64,000 nt of DNA from Epichloe hybrida (Eukaryota > Ascomycota > Sordariomycetes > Hypocreales > Clavicipitaceae): NCBI GenBank assembly GCA_019022495.1, contig JAFEKR010000008.1, forward strand, positions 2,498,527-2,562,526, in the 5' to 3' direction. Below are positions 48,645 to 58,389 of the stretch, one piece after another. A model generated the notes under the pieces. The model had not been told where the DNA came from. It made no database searches and saw only the letters and a list, made by a program, of their open reading frames with translations. Numbering within the stretch: the stretch's first letter is position 1; each line of letters opens with the position of its first letter. A program made the position numbers and the translations under genes.

Positions 48645-50507
48645 TCAAGCCTCCGGGACATATACGCCATCTTTGCACAGAATCACAGTCTTTTTGAAAA
48701 ATCTTCGCCATTCCAAGGGATCTCCCTTGATCTTGACGAAACGAACATCGAGGACCTCGCTTCCATCGGGCAGCGGCTGCTTGTCTACATGGATCTCTCC
48801 ATGCAAGCTCTGCCGTCTTCCATCCAGAGTCTTGACCTTGATGTTGGCGATCGGGCTTCCATACAGATTGGCCGTTACTGGCGCCAGTGGGACATTCAAC
48901 TGGTGCAGGGCATCGCTAAGCAGTTGGATCAGATGGTTTGGAAGCACGTGGGAGAAGAAGCGTGTCAAAGACTCGGCAGGGCAAATATCGCGGAACCGGC
49001 GGGCTTGCTGTGTGAGTGTTATTGATGGACCAGGAGTTTGGGAGAATTGTGACATGGAAGGTTCGTCGGCTAGTGTTTCCAAGACCATGCGGCGTGCGTC
49101 TGCTGAGCGAGGGGGAAGTGATGAGACCGGAGCAGGCATGGAGCGAAGGACGGGACGTTCCCAGTCCCAGTCCCTATCAACTATAGGCACTTCTGGTTGG
49201 GTTGATGAGAATCTACCAGCATTGAGTCCTGTATCGACTTCCATGTTCTCGAGGCTGGATGAGAAATGCCTCTGCGACGCAGGCGGCAGGCGGCTGAAGT
49301 CGATGCGCAGGTTCTCCAGCATTTGCGTAGCGAGATTGATAGGATCAGTAATTTTACCATCAGGCGTGAGAAGAGGGTTATGCCGCGTGTACCAAGGGTG
49401 CTGCCGTATTTGCCGGAAACTGAAACGTTTTTGAGGGTCTACAGACATCATGCCGCGTAAGAGTGACGATGCTTCTGGTGGTGTTCTCTCCCACAAAGCA
49501 TCTGTGCTATGGCCAGATGTTTTGACGTACTCGCCAAACTCCCAGCTGTTCGCAGACGGCTCATCCCACGGCGTATTTCCCACGAGAAGAACAAACAGGA
49601 TGACGCCACACGACCATATGTCGACGAGGTCGGATGAGTACTTGCCAGCACTAGGGACTTTCTTATCTGTCCTACCGCAGGCTAGAATCTCCGGGGCAAT
49701 GTACGGTGGGCTTCCGCATAACGTGGAGCTCGTCTTTCTTTGGCCCTTGTACTCAAACATGGTTGCCATGCCGAAGTCGGCAAGCTTCAGGCTTCCATCC
49801 GACGAAAGCAAGATGTTTTCTGGTTTCAAGTCCCTGTGGGCCACGCCCTTGGAATGCATGAAGCTCACTCCGCTGACAAGCTGGACAAAGTAGAGCTGGG
49901 CAATGTCCTCGCGAACGCCGACGTCAGCCTCGATTTTGTCGAACAAATCACCACCCTCGGCAAACTCCATGGCTATCCAGCGCCATACTGAGTCCTCGCC
50001 CGAGGCGAACCACTCGATAACGTTGGGGTGTTGGCCGATGTGGGAGTGAAGAGACACCTCCATGGCGAGTTGTTTGTTTGATATGCGGCCATGCTTGACT
50101 GCGTATCCCTTATGGATGAGTTTGACGGCAAACACCGGGTTGGTAGTGTCCAGGGGTATGGCCTTTTTGATGCTGCATTTTGTCGGGGTTGGGGTGTTAG
50201 TTAACAGCATGTGAACGATTTCCGGCGTCTTATTGCAAGAGCCAAGGGACACGGGATAGAATATGACTCACGAGGCATATGCTCCTCGGCCAATTGTCTT
50301 GGATATGATTCGAAAGGGCAGGTCCCTCGGTAGAGGGTCTAGCTGAGACTACGGACCTCGCGTTAGCAAGGACATCGTGGACGGATCCTGTTTGACCGCA
50401 ACGTGGAGGTGTGGCTGGACCGATTTACCACACCGAAATCCACATTGGCCGCAAATACGGACTAAAGGAAAAGGAACAACGGAAGAGAAACTTGGGTAAC
50501 TCACCAT
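48645..50507 (-). CDS. chk1: Checkpoint kinase Chk1 (Ser/Thr protein kinase)
   Basis: Exons (minus): 50,505-50,507, 50,272-50,342, 48,645-50,172; 533 residues. The kinase domain has GRGAYAS (glycine loop, about 19-25), AVKLI (Lys of VAIK), HRDLKPEN, DFG, a CGSPPYIAPE activation loop, and the Chk1-specific QKRFSFRQIRQHPWYTR near the end of the domain. The C-terminus carries the conserved Chk1 regulatory (KA1-like) segment with KTLDGRR and FVKIKGDPLEWRRFFK. Family knowledge: Chk1 is activated by ATR/Rad3 after DNA damage or replication stress and blocks mitotic entry. The long reading frame upstream of 50,172 is intronic; the GT at 50,271 and AG at 50,173 restore the glycine loop. The first exon, holding only the ATG before a gtgagt donor, is inferred: an in-frame stop sits just upstream of exon 2 and no other ATG is available nearby. 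Confidence 0.92.
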
Positions 50508-51092
50508 TGCTCAAAAGCTGTCTAGTCAGTACCCGCCACAATGACGAGATGTTTGAATCTTGTTTTTTCTTTCTTTTCTTAGTCAAGTCTAGGGTGTCTG
50601 AGAAACGTCGACACCGGGTAAACCAGGCTGAGGCGATGAAAACAGACGAGCCCCGCTGTGGGTGGTGTCATGCACAAAGCCGCGCGAACTTAGCGCGCAA
50701 TTCGGTCGCAAAGTACGCGTAAGGGACGCGCTGTTCGCAATTGGAAGTGATGGCTAAATGAGTCTCTCAGTCGCAGTATAAATGACAAATGAAATTAAGT
50801 AAATCAAGAACCCGCCGATCAAATAAATAAAAAAGATTCTCCTGCCGAAAAGGCCCTCTTTCTATGCGTAATTGTCAAAATATCTTTGCCGCAAAAGTCC
50901 TTTACTTGCATACATACTACGGATGGAGTTATTGGACCCTTGCTGCTGCAAAAGTCAATGACGACATCTCACAACCTCGACACAACCTCGACATAACCTC
51001 GACATAACCTCGACCCCCCCCCCCCCCTTCCTTCTTGCCCGTCATGACAGCCTCAAACCCTTCGGAATCAACTCCAATCTAAACTACCAACC
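50508..51092. promoter_or_regulatory. Divergent promoter region chk1/DUF1295 gene
   Basis: 585 bp shared by two divergent genes. It contains ACGCGT (50,715-50,720), the core bound by MBF-type G1/S factors in yeasts, inside a CpG-rich stretch (50,680-50,735). It also has an 11-bp tandem repeat (acataacctcg, about 4 copies, 50,969-51,013) followed by a 14-base C-run (51,014-51,027). Whether ACGCGT is functional here is not shown. Confidence 0.5.
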
Positions 51093-52183
51093 ATGGCTGT
51101 CGTACACGTCTTAGACGATTATTACCTCGCCATAACAGCCATTGTCACCGTCGCATATCAACTGTTCTTCTTCTCAATCGCATTCACCTTCAAATTCGAT
51201 AAACTCACGGGTATGTCAAAAGATGTCCCCTTCCCAACTCGTCATAGGTTATCCCATTCTAAACAAAAATCACAGACCTCGCAGGCGGAAGCAACTTCGC
51301 AGTTCTCGCCATCATCACTCTCGCCCTATCCGGCCACCACCATGCCCGCCAATTAGTCGCCTCTCTCTTCCTCATCGTCTGGGCCATCCGCCTCTCCGGC
51401 TTCCTCTTCTTCCGCATCCTCCGCACCGGATCCGACGACCGCTTCGACGACAAACGCAACAACTTCTTCTCCTTTCTCGGCTTCTGGATCTTCCAGATGA
51501 TATGGGTTTGGACCGTATCCCTACCCGTCACCATTCTGAATTCTCCCAACGTCACGCAATACAGGCAGCATGATTTCGGGACCGGCCGCGACATTGCCGG
51601 TATTGTGCTCTTCGCCATCGGCTTCATCATGGAAAGCGTGAGCGATGTGCAAAAATACAAGTTTCGACAAAACAACGACAAGTCCGCCGTCTGTGACAAG
51701 GGCTTCTTTGCCGTCTCGCGACACCCCAATTACTTTGGGGAAATAATCATTCAATTTGGTAAGTTTGATTCATTTCTTCGCAACTCTCTACACGAGAGAC
51801 CTTATACTGACCTTGACTTTTTTCCAGCAATTTTCATGATTGCGGTTTCATCAGCAGCGGATGGCTACGTTCAAGGACAGGCGTACAAGGCTCTTTATGC
51901 GACAATCTTGGGCCCAATCCTCCTCACTGTTCTCCTCATGTTTGTCTCTGGGCTGCCTCTCTCGGAGCGGCCCAAGGCCAAGGCGCGTTATGAAAAGGAC
52001 AATAACTGGCAGGGATACAAGCAGTGGCTGGATCGTACGAGCATCCTGATCCCGTTCCCACCACGGCTGTACGAGAAGATGCCCGTTTTCTTGAAAAGAA
52101 CTGTTTTTCTGGAATTCCCCATGTACGTGTTCCATCCACCGACGGGAGGGGCCCACGACGAAGAGCAGAACTTGCGGCCGTGA
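51093..52183 (+). CDS. DUF1295 / steroid-5-alpha-reductase-like membrane protein
   Basis: Three exons (51,093-51,210; 51,276-51,758; 51,828-52,183) encode 318 residues. Introns of 65 and 69 bp are GT-AG, phase 1. The sequence is strongly hydrophobic, with membrane segments near 10-34, 45-60, 66-87, 102-127, 145-161, 197-212 and 224-243. The signature SRHPNYFGE (187-195) and the downstream W..Y..W pattern (261-267) are those of DUF1295 proteins related to the C-terminal domain of steroid 5-alpha-reductases and isoprenylcysteine methyltransferases. The physiological substrate is unknown; NADPH-dependent reduction of a lipid double bond is an inference from the fold. It is divergent from chk1 and convergent with MED8. 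Confidence 0.88.
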
Positions 52184-52572
52184 GCTGCAGTGTATTTTTT
52201 TTGTGTGGACAAATAATCAGCGGCGATGACGAGGCCGTTGGCTCGCCACGACATGATCTCTCATGAGTAAATAGCCTTGGGGTAATTCTACCGCATGCAG
52301 TATGCCATATTGTACCTAATTGTTGGAGACAAATTTGACTGCTAGCCATGACATGTTCCGGCTGAGTAGAATCAGCTAACCTTTGGTCGTTCCTTGGGGG
52401 TATCTTGCAGCGCCTCAGTTCCAGACGAGGCCACGCTATCCTCCCATTACGCATCCTGAGCGTATGTAAAGCCCCAGTTTCAACCACCGTGTCATGGTTG
52501 ACCATCTTGAGTCCCCCATCTCCCAACCAGGTCGCTGCCAACGAGGGAAAAAAAAAAAAAAAAAAACCCCTC
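52184..52572. other. Convergent 3' intergenic region DUF1295 gene/MED8
   Basis: 389 bp with no coding signal. It contains a 19-base A-run (52,548-52,566) just before the MED8 stop and T-rich 3' UTR-like sequence at 52,195-52,202. Confidence 0.6.
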
Positions 52573-53418
52573 CTACGACGTATTCACGCGCCCAATCCCC
52601 TCAGGCGGTATATTCACCCCTTCCAAGCCCTTCTTGACGCCGGTTCTGCGCTCGTATTCCACATTTCGCGGCACCTCAAAGTCGCCCCTGGCCGCGAACC
52701 ACAACAGCGTCTCGGGCTCGGGACCCGTATTCGCCGGGTTCCCGTCCTTGTCGCCATCATCCTCTTCATCGCTGTTATCGCCTTCCTCCTCCTCCTCATT
52801 CTCCTCCTCACTCTCCTCATGCAGCGCTCTCCTCAGGCCCGTCCGCACATTTTCCACGCCGTTTTCCCGCTCCTCCTTGGTATACACATCGCCCGCCTCA
52901 TCCCTCACGTACTCGGCGATCCGTCCCTGGGTCCATTTCCGCAAAGTATCCCATATGGACTGCAGCTCGGCTATGCCCCGGGGCGTAGCCAGTCGCGCCG
53001 TCTCGCGTCCCTCGAGAACCAGCTCCTCGACGTCGGGCTCCAACTTCTTGCGAAGCAGCTGCGTGAGAATGTTCTCCTGCGCACGACCGGGATAATTCGT
53101 CGACGGGTGCATCGCCATGCGGGTGAAGAGGTCCGAGTTGTCGTTGAGGCTTTCGAGAACGGATTGCAGGTTGCGCTGGAGGATCTGAGCAGATGCTTGG
53201 AGGGACGAGCTGTTGCCGTTGGGAAAAGCTGGAGCTTTAGTTCCTCGAGCGTTTCTTCTTCTGGGGGGGAGGGGTGGCGCAACATACGGATGGGGAAGAG
53301 GATTGCTTTTCAAAATGTCCATTTTCAGGCTTTGGATGCTGCTGGATAGCTGGGCCAGTCGCGCGACAGTGTGCTCGACTGACTTGTGCTCGTCGTCGTC
53401 GAGACCGAGCGTCGCCAT
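52573..53418 (-). CDS. MED8: Mediator complex subunit 8
   Basis: The start at 53,418 is the first ATG, in a GCCATGG context; the frame extends upstream only to a GTG. The protein begins MATLGLDDDEHKSVEHT and contains the MED8 core: QLSSSIQSLKMDILKSNPLP, then SLQASAQILQRNLQSVLE, SDLFTRMAMHPSTNYPGR and LLRKKLEPDVE. An acidic Glu/Asp-rich stretch lies in the C-terminal third. The 78 bp at 53,210-53,287 have a GTATGT donor and a CAACAG acceptor, and keep frame without a stop. Their translation (Pro/Arg-rich) has no counterpart in the family, so I infer an in-frame intron, giving 255 rather than 281 residues. Family knowledge: MED8 sits in the Mediator head module and helps RNA polymerase II initiation. 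Confidence 0.88.
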   Translation of the reverse strand: MATLGLDDDEHKSVEHTVARLAQLSSSIQSLKMDILKSNPLPHPYVAPPLPPRRRNARGTKAPAFPNGNSSSLQASAQILQRNLQSVLESLNDNSDLFTRMAMHPSTNYPGRAQENILTQLLRKKLEPDVEELVLEGRETARLATPRGIAELQSIWDTLRKWTQGRIAEYVRDEAGDVYTKEERENGVENVRTGLRRALHEESEEENEEEEEGDNSDEEDDGDKDGNPANTGPEPETLLWFAARGDFEVPRNVEYERRTGVKKGLEGVNIPPEGIGRVNTS

Positions 53419-54064
53419 GGCAAGGCTTCTCGTCACGTTTTTTCTATCGAGGGTTAATCAAAGGCTTGTGTGAGACCGAGTGTGTGGGGTCGACGGCGCG
53501 AGGAATGCCGAATGGAAATGTAGTTTCTTTGGTGAAGGAACTCTTGTTAAAAAAAAATGACGATTGTATGCGACGTTTCGCTATGTGGAGAGAGACAGAG
53601 CGACGGAATTCGTGCAGAGGCCCCCCCTTTCCGCCACCCATGAACCTGTATTAAGGCAACCCCTCCACATGACGGGTAAAACGTCATTGAAATTTTTTTT
53701 TTTTGAAAAAAATCCGCGATTTAATACAAGTCTTTATCATTACTCAAGGTGTCGAGTGTATTTAAACCGGAGCAAATTTCTGGATGCCCATGCAATCCAC
53801 AACATTTCGCGACTGGGTATCTGTTGGTATCGCAGGACACCTGGCTTTTTCCAATAGTATCACTCGCTTTGTATCCCGTCTTGCAGCAGAACTCCATCAC
53901 AACACAGCGCCTGATGTACAAAACCTAGATAGCAACAAGTATACGCCCTCCCTCAATCTCATTCGATGCTCAATTACAGATACTCAAGTGATGTGTCATT
54001 CACATGTTCGAAATGTAGCCCGTCAGCCTGCTAATGCTACAACTTTTCTTCTTGGTCCGTTGAC
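53419..54064. other. Intergenic region MED8 promoter / choline sulfatase 3' end
   Basis: 646 bp; it contains the MED8 promoter and the 3' UTR of the sulfatase gene. Short A- and T-runs occur near 53,549 and 53,694-53,711. The small open frames here have no recognisable features. Confidence 0.55.
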
Positions 54065-55964
54065 TCAAACACGCGTCGAATCGACGGCTTTTGATTCGTA
54101 GCCTTTGCTATCCACGGGCGGGAATCGAGCACGGCGTTCCAGGGCGTCTAGTGGGATGGTGGAACGAATGTACCTGCCAAGGGGTTAGAATCTTTACCGC
54201 CACTGCATCGACTCATCGATTCATCGCCCACGTCAACACTTACTTCATTCGGCCATCATCGACAGGGTCAAAGTCCCAGCTTGTGAAAGCCCCTTCTTTG
54301 AGAGCATCCCAAACAACACGACGACTGCGCTGAGATTGTAGGACCTGTGCTGTGATGGCGTCGAAATCCCATCTGGCTTTTGCTTCGGCTTCAAACTTGT
54401 CAAAAAGTGCCTTGACAGTCTCATCTTCGGGGCTTTGTGACGGAGACTTGACGAAACGCGCCAGATTGTTCAATTCATGAGGGTCCTTCTCCAGGTTGTA
54501 AAGTTGGGGTTCGTCTGCAGGGCAGGTGATGTACTTCCAAGGCCCGCGTTTGATCATCATCATAGGACGCACAGTTCCCTCCCCCGTGTATTCTGCGAAG
54601 ACGGTGTCATGCCCTTCCTTGTTCTGTAGATGAGGCATCATGCTCTGGCCGTCCATAGGAAGGTAGGATGCGGGCTTGGTGCCAATGAGATCGCAAATGG
54701 TAGGGAGTAGGTCCAGAGTGGACACATTCTGACTGACGCGATGCGGCTGGAACCATTTGGGGTAGTTGATCAACAGTGGAACTCGGACGGATGATTCGAA
54801 ATAGCTCATTTTGTACCAGAGACCTCTCTCCCCGAGCATATCACCGTGGTCGCCACTGAAAATGACAATGGTGTTTTCGGCTAGACCAGCATCCTCCAAT
54901 GTCTCCAACAGTTTCCCAACGCAATCGTCCACATAGCTTACGGAGCCGTAATAAGCACGTTTGGCCCGCTTGATTTGTTCGTCTGAAAAGTCCTGGTCCC
55001 AGAGATCGCAAACTTTCATCAACCGCTTGCTGTGACTATCCAATTCTTCCTTGGGAATTCGGACTTTGGGCAATGCGATGTCCACGTCTTGATAGCGATT
55101 CCAGTATTTTTTCGTAATGGTGTAAGGGTCATGAGGATGAGTGAGAGATACCTGTCAAGGAAGAATAAAAAGAAATCGTTAGCGAAATCTTGCTGGCCCA
55201 GACTCATTTTGTTCATGATTGCTCCCACGCCGAGGTCCCTCTCCGTGACCGTGTGCCATGTAAAGATTGGCATTCGGGAGAATGACCCTAGTCTGAATCA
55301 TTTCAGCAGCAATCGTCGTCGGGTCTCACTGACTTACCGTCAGGGCAAAGGGACGCTTCTCAGGACCTTCTCGAACATGGTCCCACAAGTACTGCACACT
55401 GCGGTACATGACCTCTTCGTCATAATCCAACTGATTGCTGCGGCCACACGGTCCAGCTTGGAGGATGGAGCTGGCATTGTGATACCATTCGAGGCGTGTG
55501 CCGGGCTCGTCCCAGTTGACAGCCCAGCCGAAGTCGCCGGGATAAATGTCGCTCGTGAGACGCTGTTCATAACCATGTAATTGGTCCCCGACGAAGTGCA
55601 TCTTACCTGCCAACGCGGTGTGGTAGCCCTTGGAACGGAGATAATGGGCATACGTTGGTATCTCGGAATTGATTTGCGAAGCATTGTCATACGCGCCAAT
55701 CTTCATTGGCAGAAGGCCTGTGATCATACTCATTCGGGAGGGCGCGCATAATGGAGATGGGCAATAGGCAGAATCGAACTGAACAGAGCTGGCAGCCAGA
55801 CGGTCCAAATTCGGCGTCTTGATCTGAGATTCCGGGTTATACATCTTGAGTTGAGGAGCAGCCAGTTGGTCAGCCATGATGTAGATGATGTTTGGTTTCT
55901 CTTCATTCTTCTTGACGACGCCAGCAGGGGCAGAAGCTTGCAGAGTGTTGATATCGGGTGCCAT
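54065..55964 (-). CDS. Choline-sulfatase (sulfatase family)
   Basis: Three exons (minus: 55,338-55,964; 54,244-55,151; 54,065-54,173) encode 547 residues. The sulfatase signature CAPSR (73-77) supplies the Cys that becomes formylglycine. PNIIYIMADQ (about 24-33) and FSGDHGDMLGERGLWYKMS carry metal-binding Asp/His residues, and AGKMHF (119-124) the conserved Lys/His. The C-terminal FTSWDF segment followed by an IRSTIPLD stretch matches the choline-sulfatase-specific tail, which is recovered only after splicing out 54,174-54,243. The first intron is 186 bp with a gctaac branch-like site. Family knowledge: the enzyme hydrolyses choline-O-sulfate to choline and sulfate, a fungal sulfur and osmolyte store. 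No signal peptide is seen, so it is probably cytosolic. Confidence 0.92.
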
Positions 55965-56746
55965 TTTCGAGGGAAGGTCGAATCTTCTTCGAGGCGAAGA
56001 AAAGCTGGGATCAACCCGTTGTTGGATTCCAAGGGGCCTTGATTAGCTTGCTTGATCGAACGTCTGGGAGGGGGCAGATTCAGCTCAGTTATTGAGCTTG
56101 GAATCTGTGTGAGCGCAAAAGTGATCTGGAATGGGGGTGGGCGGTTCTGGATGTCTAGATCGTTGAATCGAAGTACAGCGGAAGGGGTTGACAACTCAAT
56201 AGAGTGCCATACAAGAGAAGAATTGTGTGTTTCTGATAAAAGGATAGGTACAGCTATTGCGCGTTCCTGTCCCGATGATTCGCTTTTCCTTCCAAGTGAC
56301 AAGTAAGAGACCAACAGTTCAAAGGAAAACTTGGAAGAAGAGTTGACAGAAGCCCGCTTTCTCCTAGTACAGGACTTGTAAAGACAACAGTAATAGCCAA
56401 AAAAAAAAAAAAAAAAAAATCAAGTAGCAGTCGTGTCCTTGCAGATCATGTAAAAGCGTGGCTCCAACAGTCGACGATGACTGTATGCTCAGATTTAATA
56501 CATGTATGAACCCCAGCTAGAAAGAGGCGTGCAGAGAGAGTGTGAAGGGCATCAGCCAAATTTATGTTGATAACTGGGACCCGCCACCACGTTGCCTTGG
56601 TAGTACGGAGTGCATACATATGTAATCCGTACACTCCACTGTGCATACTCCGTATGTACGGATTGTACAAGAAACAAGCCAACAAATGAACGGGGCCGAG
56701 GGTCCATCTTCAATCAGCTTTTCCTCAGATGCGGCGAGATGTCCAA

Positions 56747-56778
56747 GGGAGGGGGAGGGGGAGGGGAAGGGGGAGGGG
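56747..56778 (+). repeat. G-rich tract with G-quadruplex potential
   Basis: Seven G-runs of three to five, separated by one or two A. This meets the usual four-run G4 pattern on the + strand. Confidence 0.75.
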
Positions 56779-56977
56779 CTAGGGACCCGGGGAACGACAT
56801 TCCTCATCCCGGTCGATCCTTTGGCGTCAGAAAGACAAGTGCAGACCTGGACTCGCACAGTGGTGCTTACATATCCTTACATATGTGCATGTTGTACGGA
56901 TCCGTATGTATGTAATCCGCACTTGATCAACACCTCAGCATGCAATATGTGAAGTCGTTCTATCACGACCAATAAAT

Positions 56978-57020
56978 ACATGTATGTACATACATACATA
57001 CATACATACATGTACATGTA
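56978..57020 (+). repeat. (TACA)n microsatellite
   Basis: catacatacatacat-type tetranucleotide repeat flanked by tgtatgta and tgtacatgta, so the edges can pair with each other. Confidence 0.9.
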
Positions 57021-58389
57021 GAGCACATGATGCAAACTGGGGCCAGTACAGGGAATTGCCGCTAGGCCCAACCAAACTGGCCCCCACCCATCAACGGCTT
57101 ATCGCTTGAGTCGAACCCCTCGTAGTTGCCGAAACACCAAGGCAAGAGGCTGACAATGTCGTTCATTCATTCGTCCGTGTCCATGTCCCCCCCGAATCCC
57201 TGCACCCAGGTCCAACCTGTGACCGCTTTGGCTGCTGTTCCCAAATGCCAGCGGTGTGGTGTGGTGGACAATGTGCGAGAATCGGCTGGTCCGAACAGCC
57301 ACAAATCATCTTGTTCGTAGAAACCTGACGCTGCTGATGTGTCAACTCTCTGCAATGTGAGAGACCTCTAGTGTGTCTATGTATGTATGTATGTACATGT
57401 AGGTTTGTTTGTTTTCTCCATCCATCCCAGCTTTCAAAGCATACGGTGTTGACTCACCCACACACGCACTGTATGCACCATCGCCATCCCCACTCGGCAA
57501 CTGACGTTAATCCCGCTGTCCGAACAAAAGCAATTTTCTTTTTTTTTAAACTTGGGCACTAACGCGATGTCGACATCGCCATGACCGATGGCACCATTTG
57601 GCCAACAGCGCAATTTCTCCATCTCATCGCATCATTTAATGACAGTACCCGAACCCGGATCCTACTTGCCAATCTCGCATACTCCGTAATCTCGATTTCC
57701 CGCCGTCACCGCATCTGTGCCACATGCAAATATCCCCTTGAAGGGTTTCTCGTACAAACGCCCCCCTTCGACCCTTTCCTACGACCCTTCCTTATTACGG
57801 ATTACAATACGGATTACACAACAGAGCAGGTATTGGCTGTGACGGAATCCGTCTCGGGTTTACGTAACATTTGCCTCTTTAATGCGGCGATCCCAGCCGA
57901 CAAACTCACGTCCCCCGGAACGTGGCTGCGTGACGAGTCTCTCTCCGCGTTGGTGATAATAACATGAGTCGAGTTGTCATTCTTGACCACACAGCAGCAA
58001 TGTGCATTTGTACAATCGTATATTCCAAACAAAAATCTACGTATGCGCCGTATCCCTGATAAACCATGTGAATGCCGGTCCATCTCCTCACGCCACATCT
58101 CCCGCTTGGATAATCTGTCCGCACAGAAAGTCTTGACACGGCGCCCATGGCAGTGCACATGGACGCGTGCTCTGTTCAGCCCAAGACTTCTCACAACATA
58201 AAACACCATGCTTTCAAATAGAAACAGTGAACCTGACCAGACGAGTCATTCCCGACACCAAAACTATGCGAGACTTCCTCTTTTACCAAACGCTAGCCAT
58301 CATAAATGCAAAAAAAAAAAACATTATTCCAGTAATCATATCATTTCGTCCCATTCACACCTTGACGGTTGAACATTGGCTGAATATGG

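Larger units (their letters stand above)
55965..58389. other. 2.4-kb intergenic region without a supported gene
   Basis: It holds the sulfatase promoter and the 3' flank of the IQGAP gene. Contents: an A-run (56,400-56,419), a G-rich tract (56,747-56,778), a (TACA)n microsatellite (about 56,978-57,020) and TATG repeats near 57,378-57,402, and several copies of ccgta/tacgg words in inverted arrangement (56,604-56,667; 56,895-56,920; 57,680-57,689; 57,797-57,816). Open frames up to 128 codons show no recognisable protein feature. Confidence 0.6.

Noticed and set aside
48592..49434. 280-codon + strand frame, and other + frames at 48,645-50,000
   Set aside because: Antisense shadow of the chk1 kinase, which has clear motifs on the minus strand.
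52405..53349. 314-codon + strand frame
   Set aside because: Antisense of MED8; Leu/Arg-rich text reflects the complement of the acidic Glu/Asp stretch.
57581..57967. 128-codon + strand frame in the intergenic region
   Set aside because: No recognisable domain or splice-extended partner; crosses the ccgta-word repeats.
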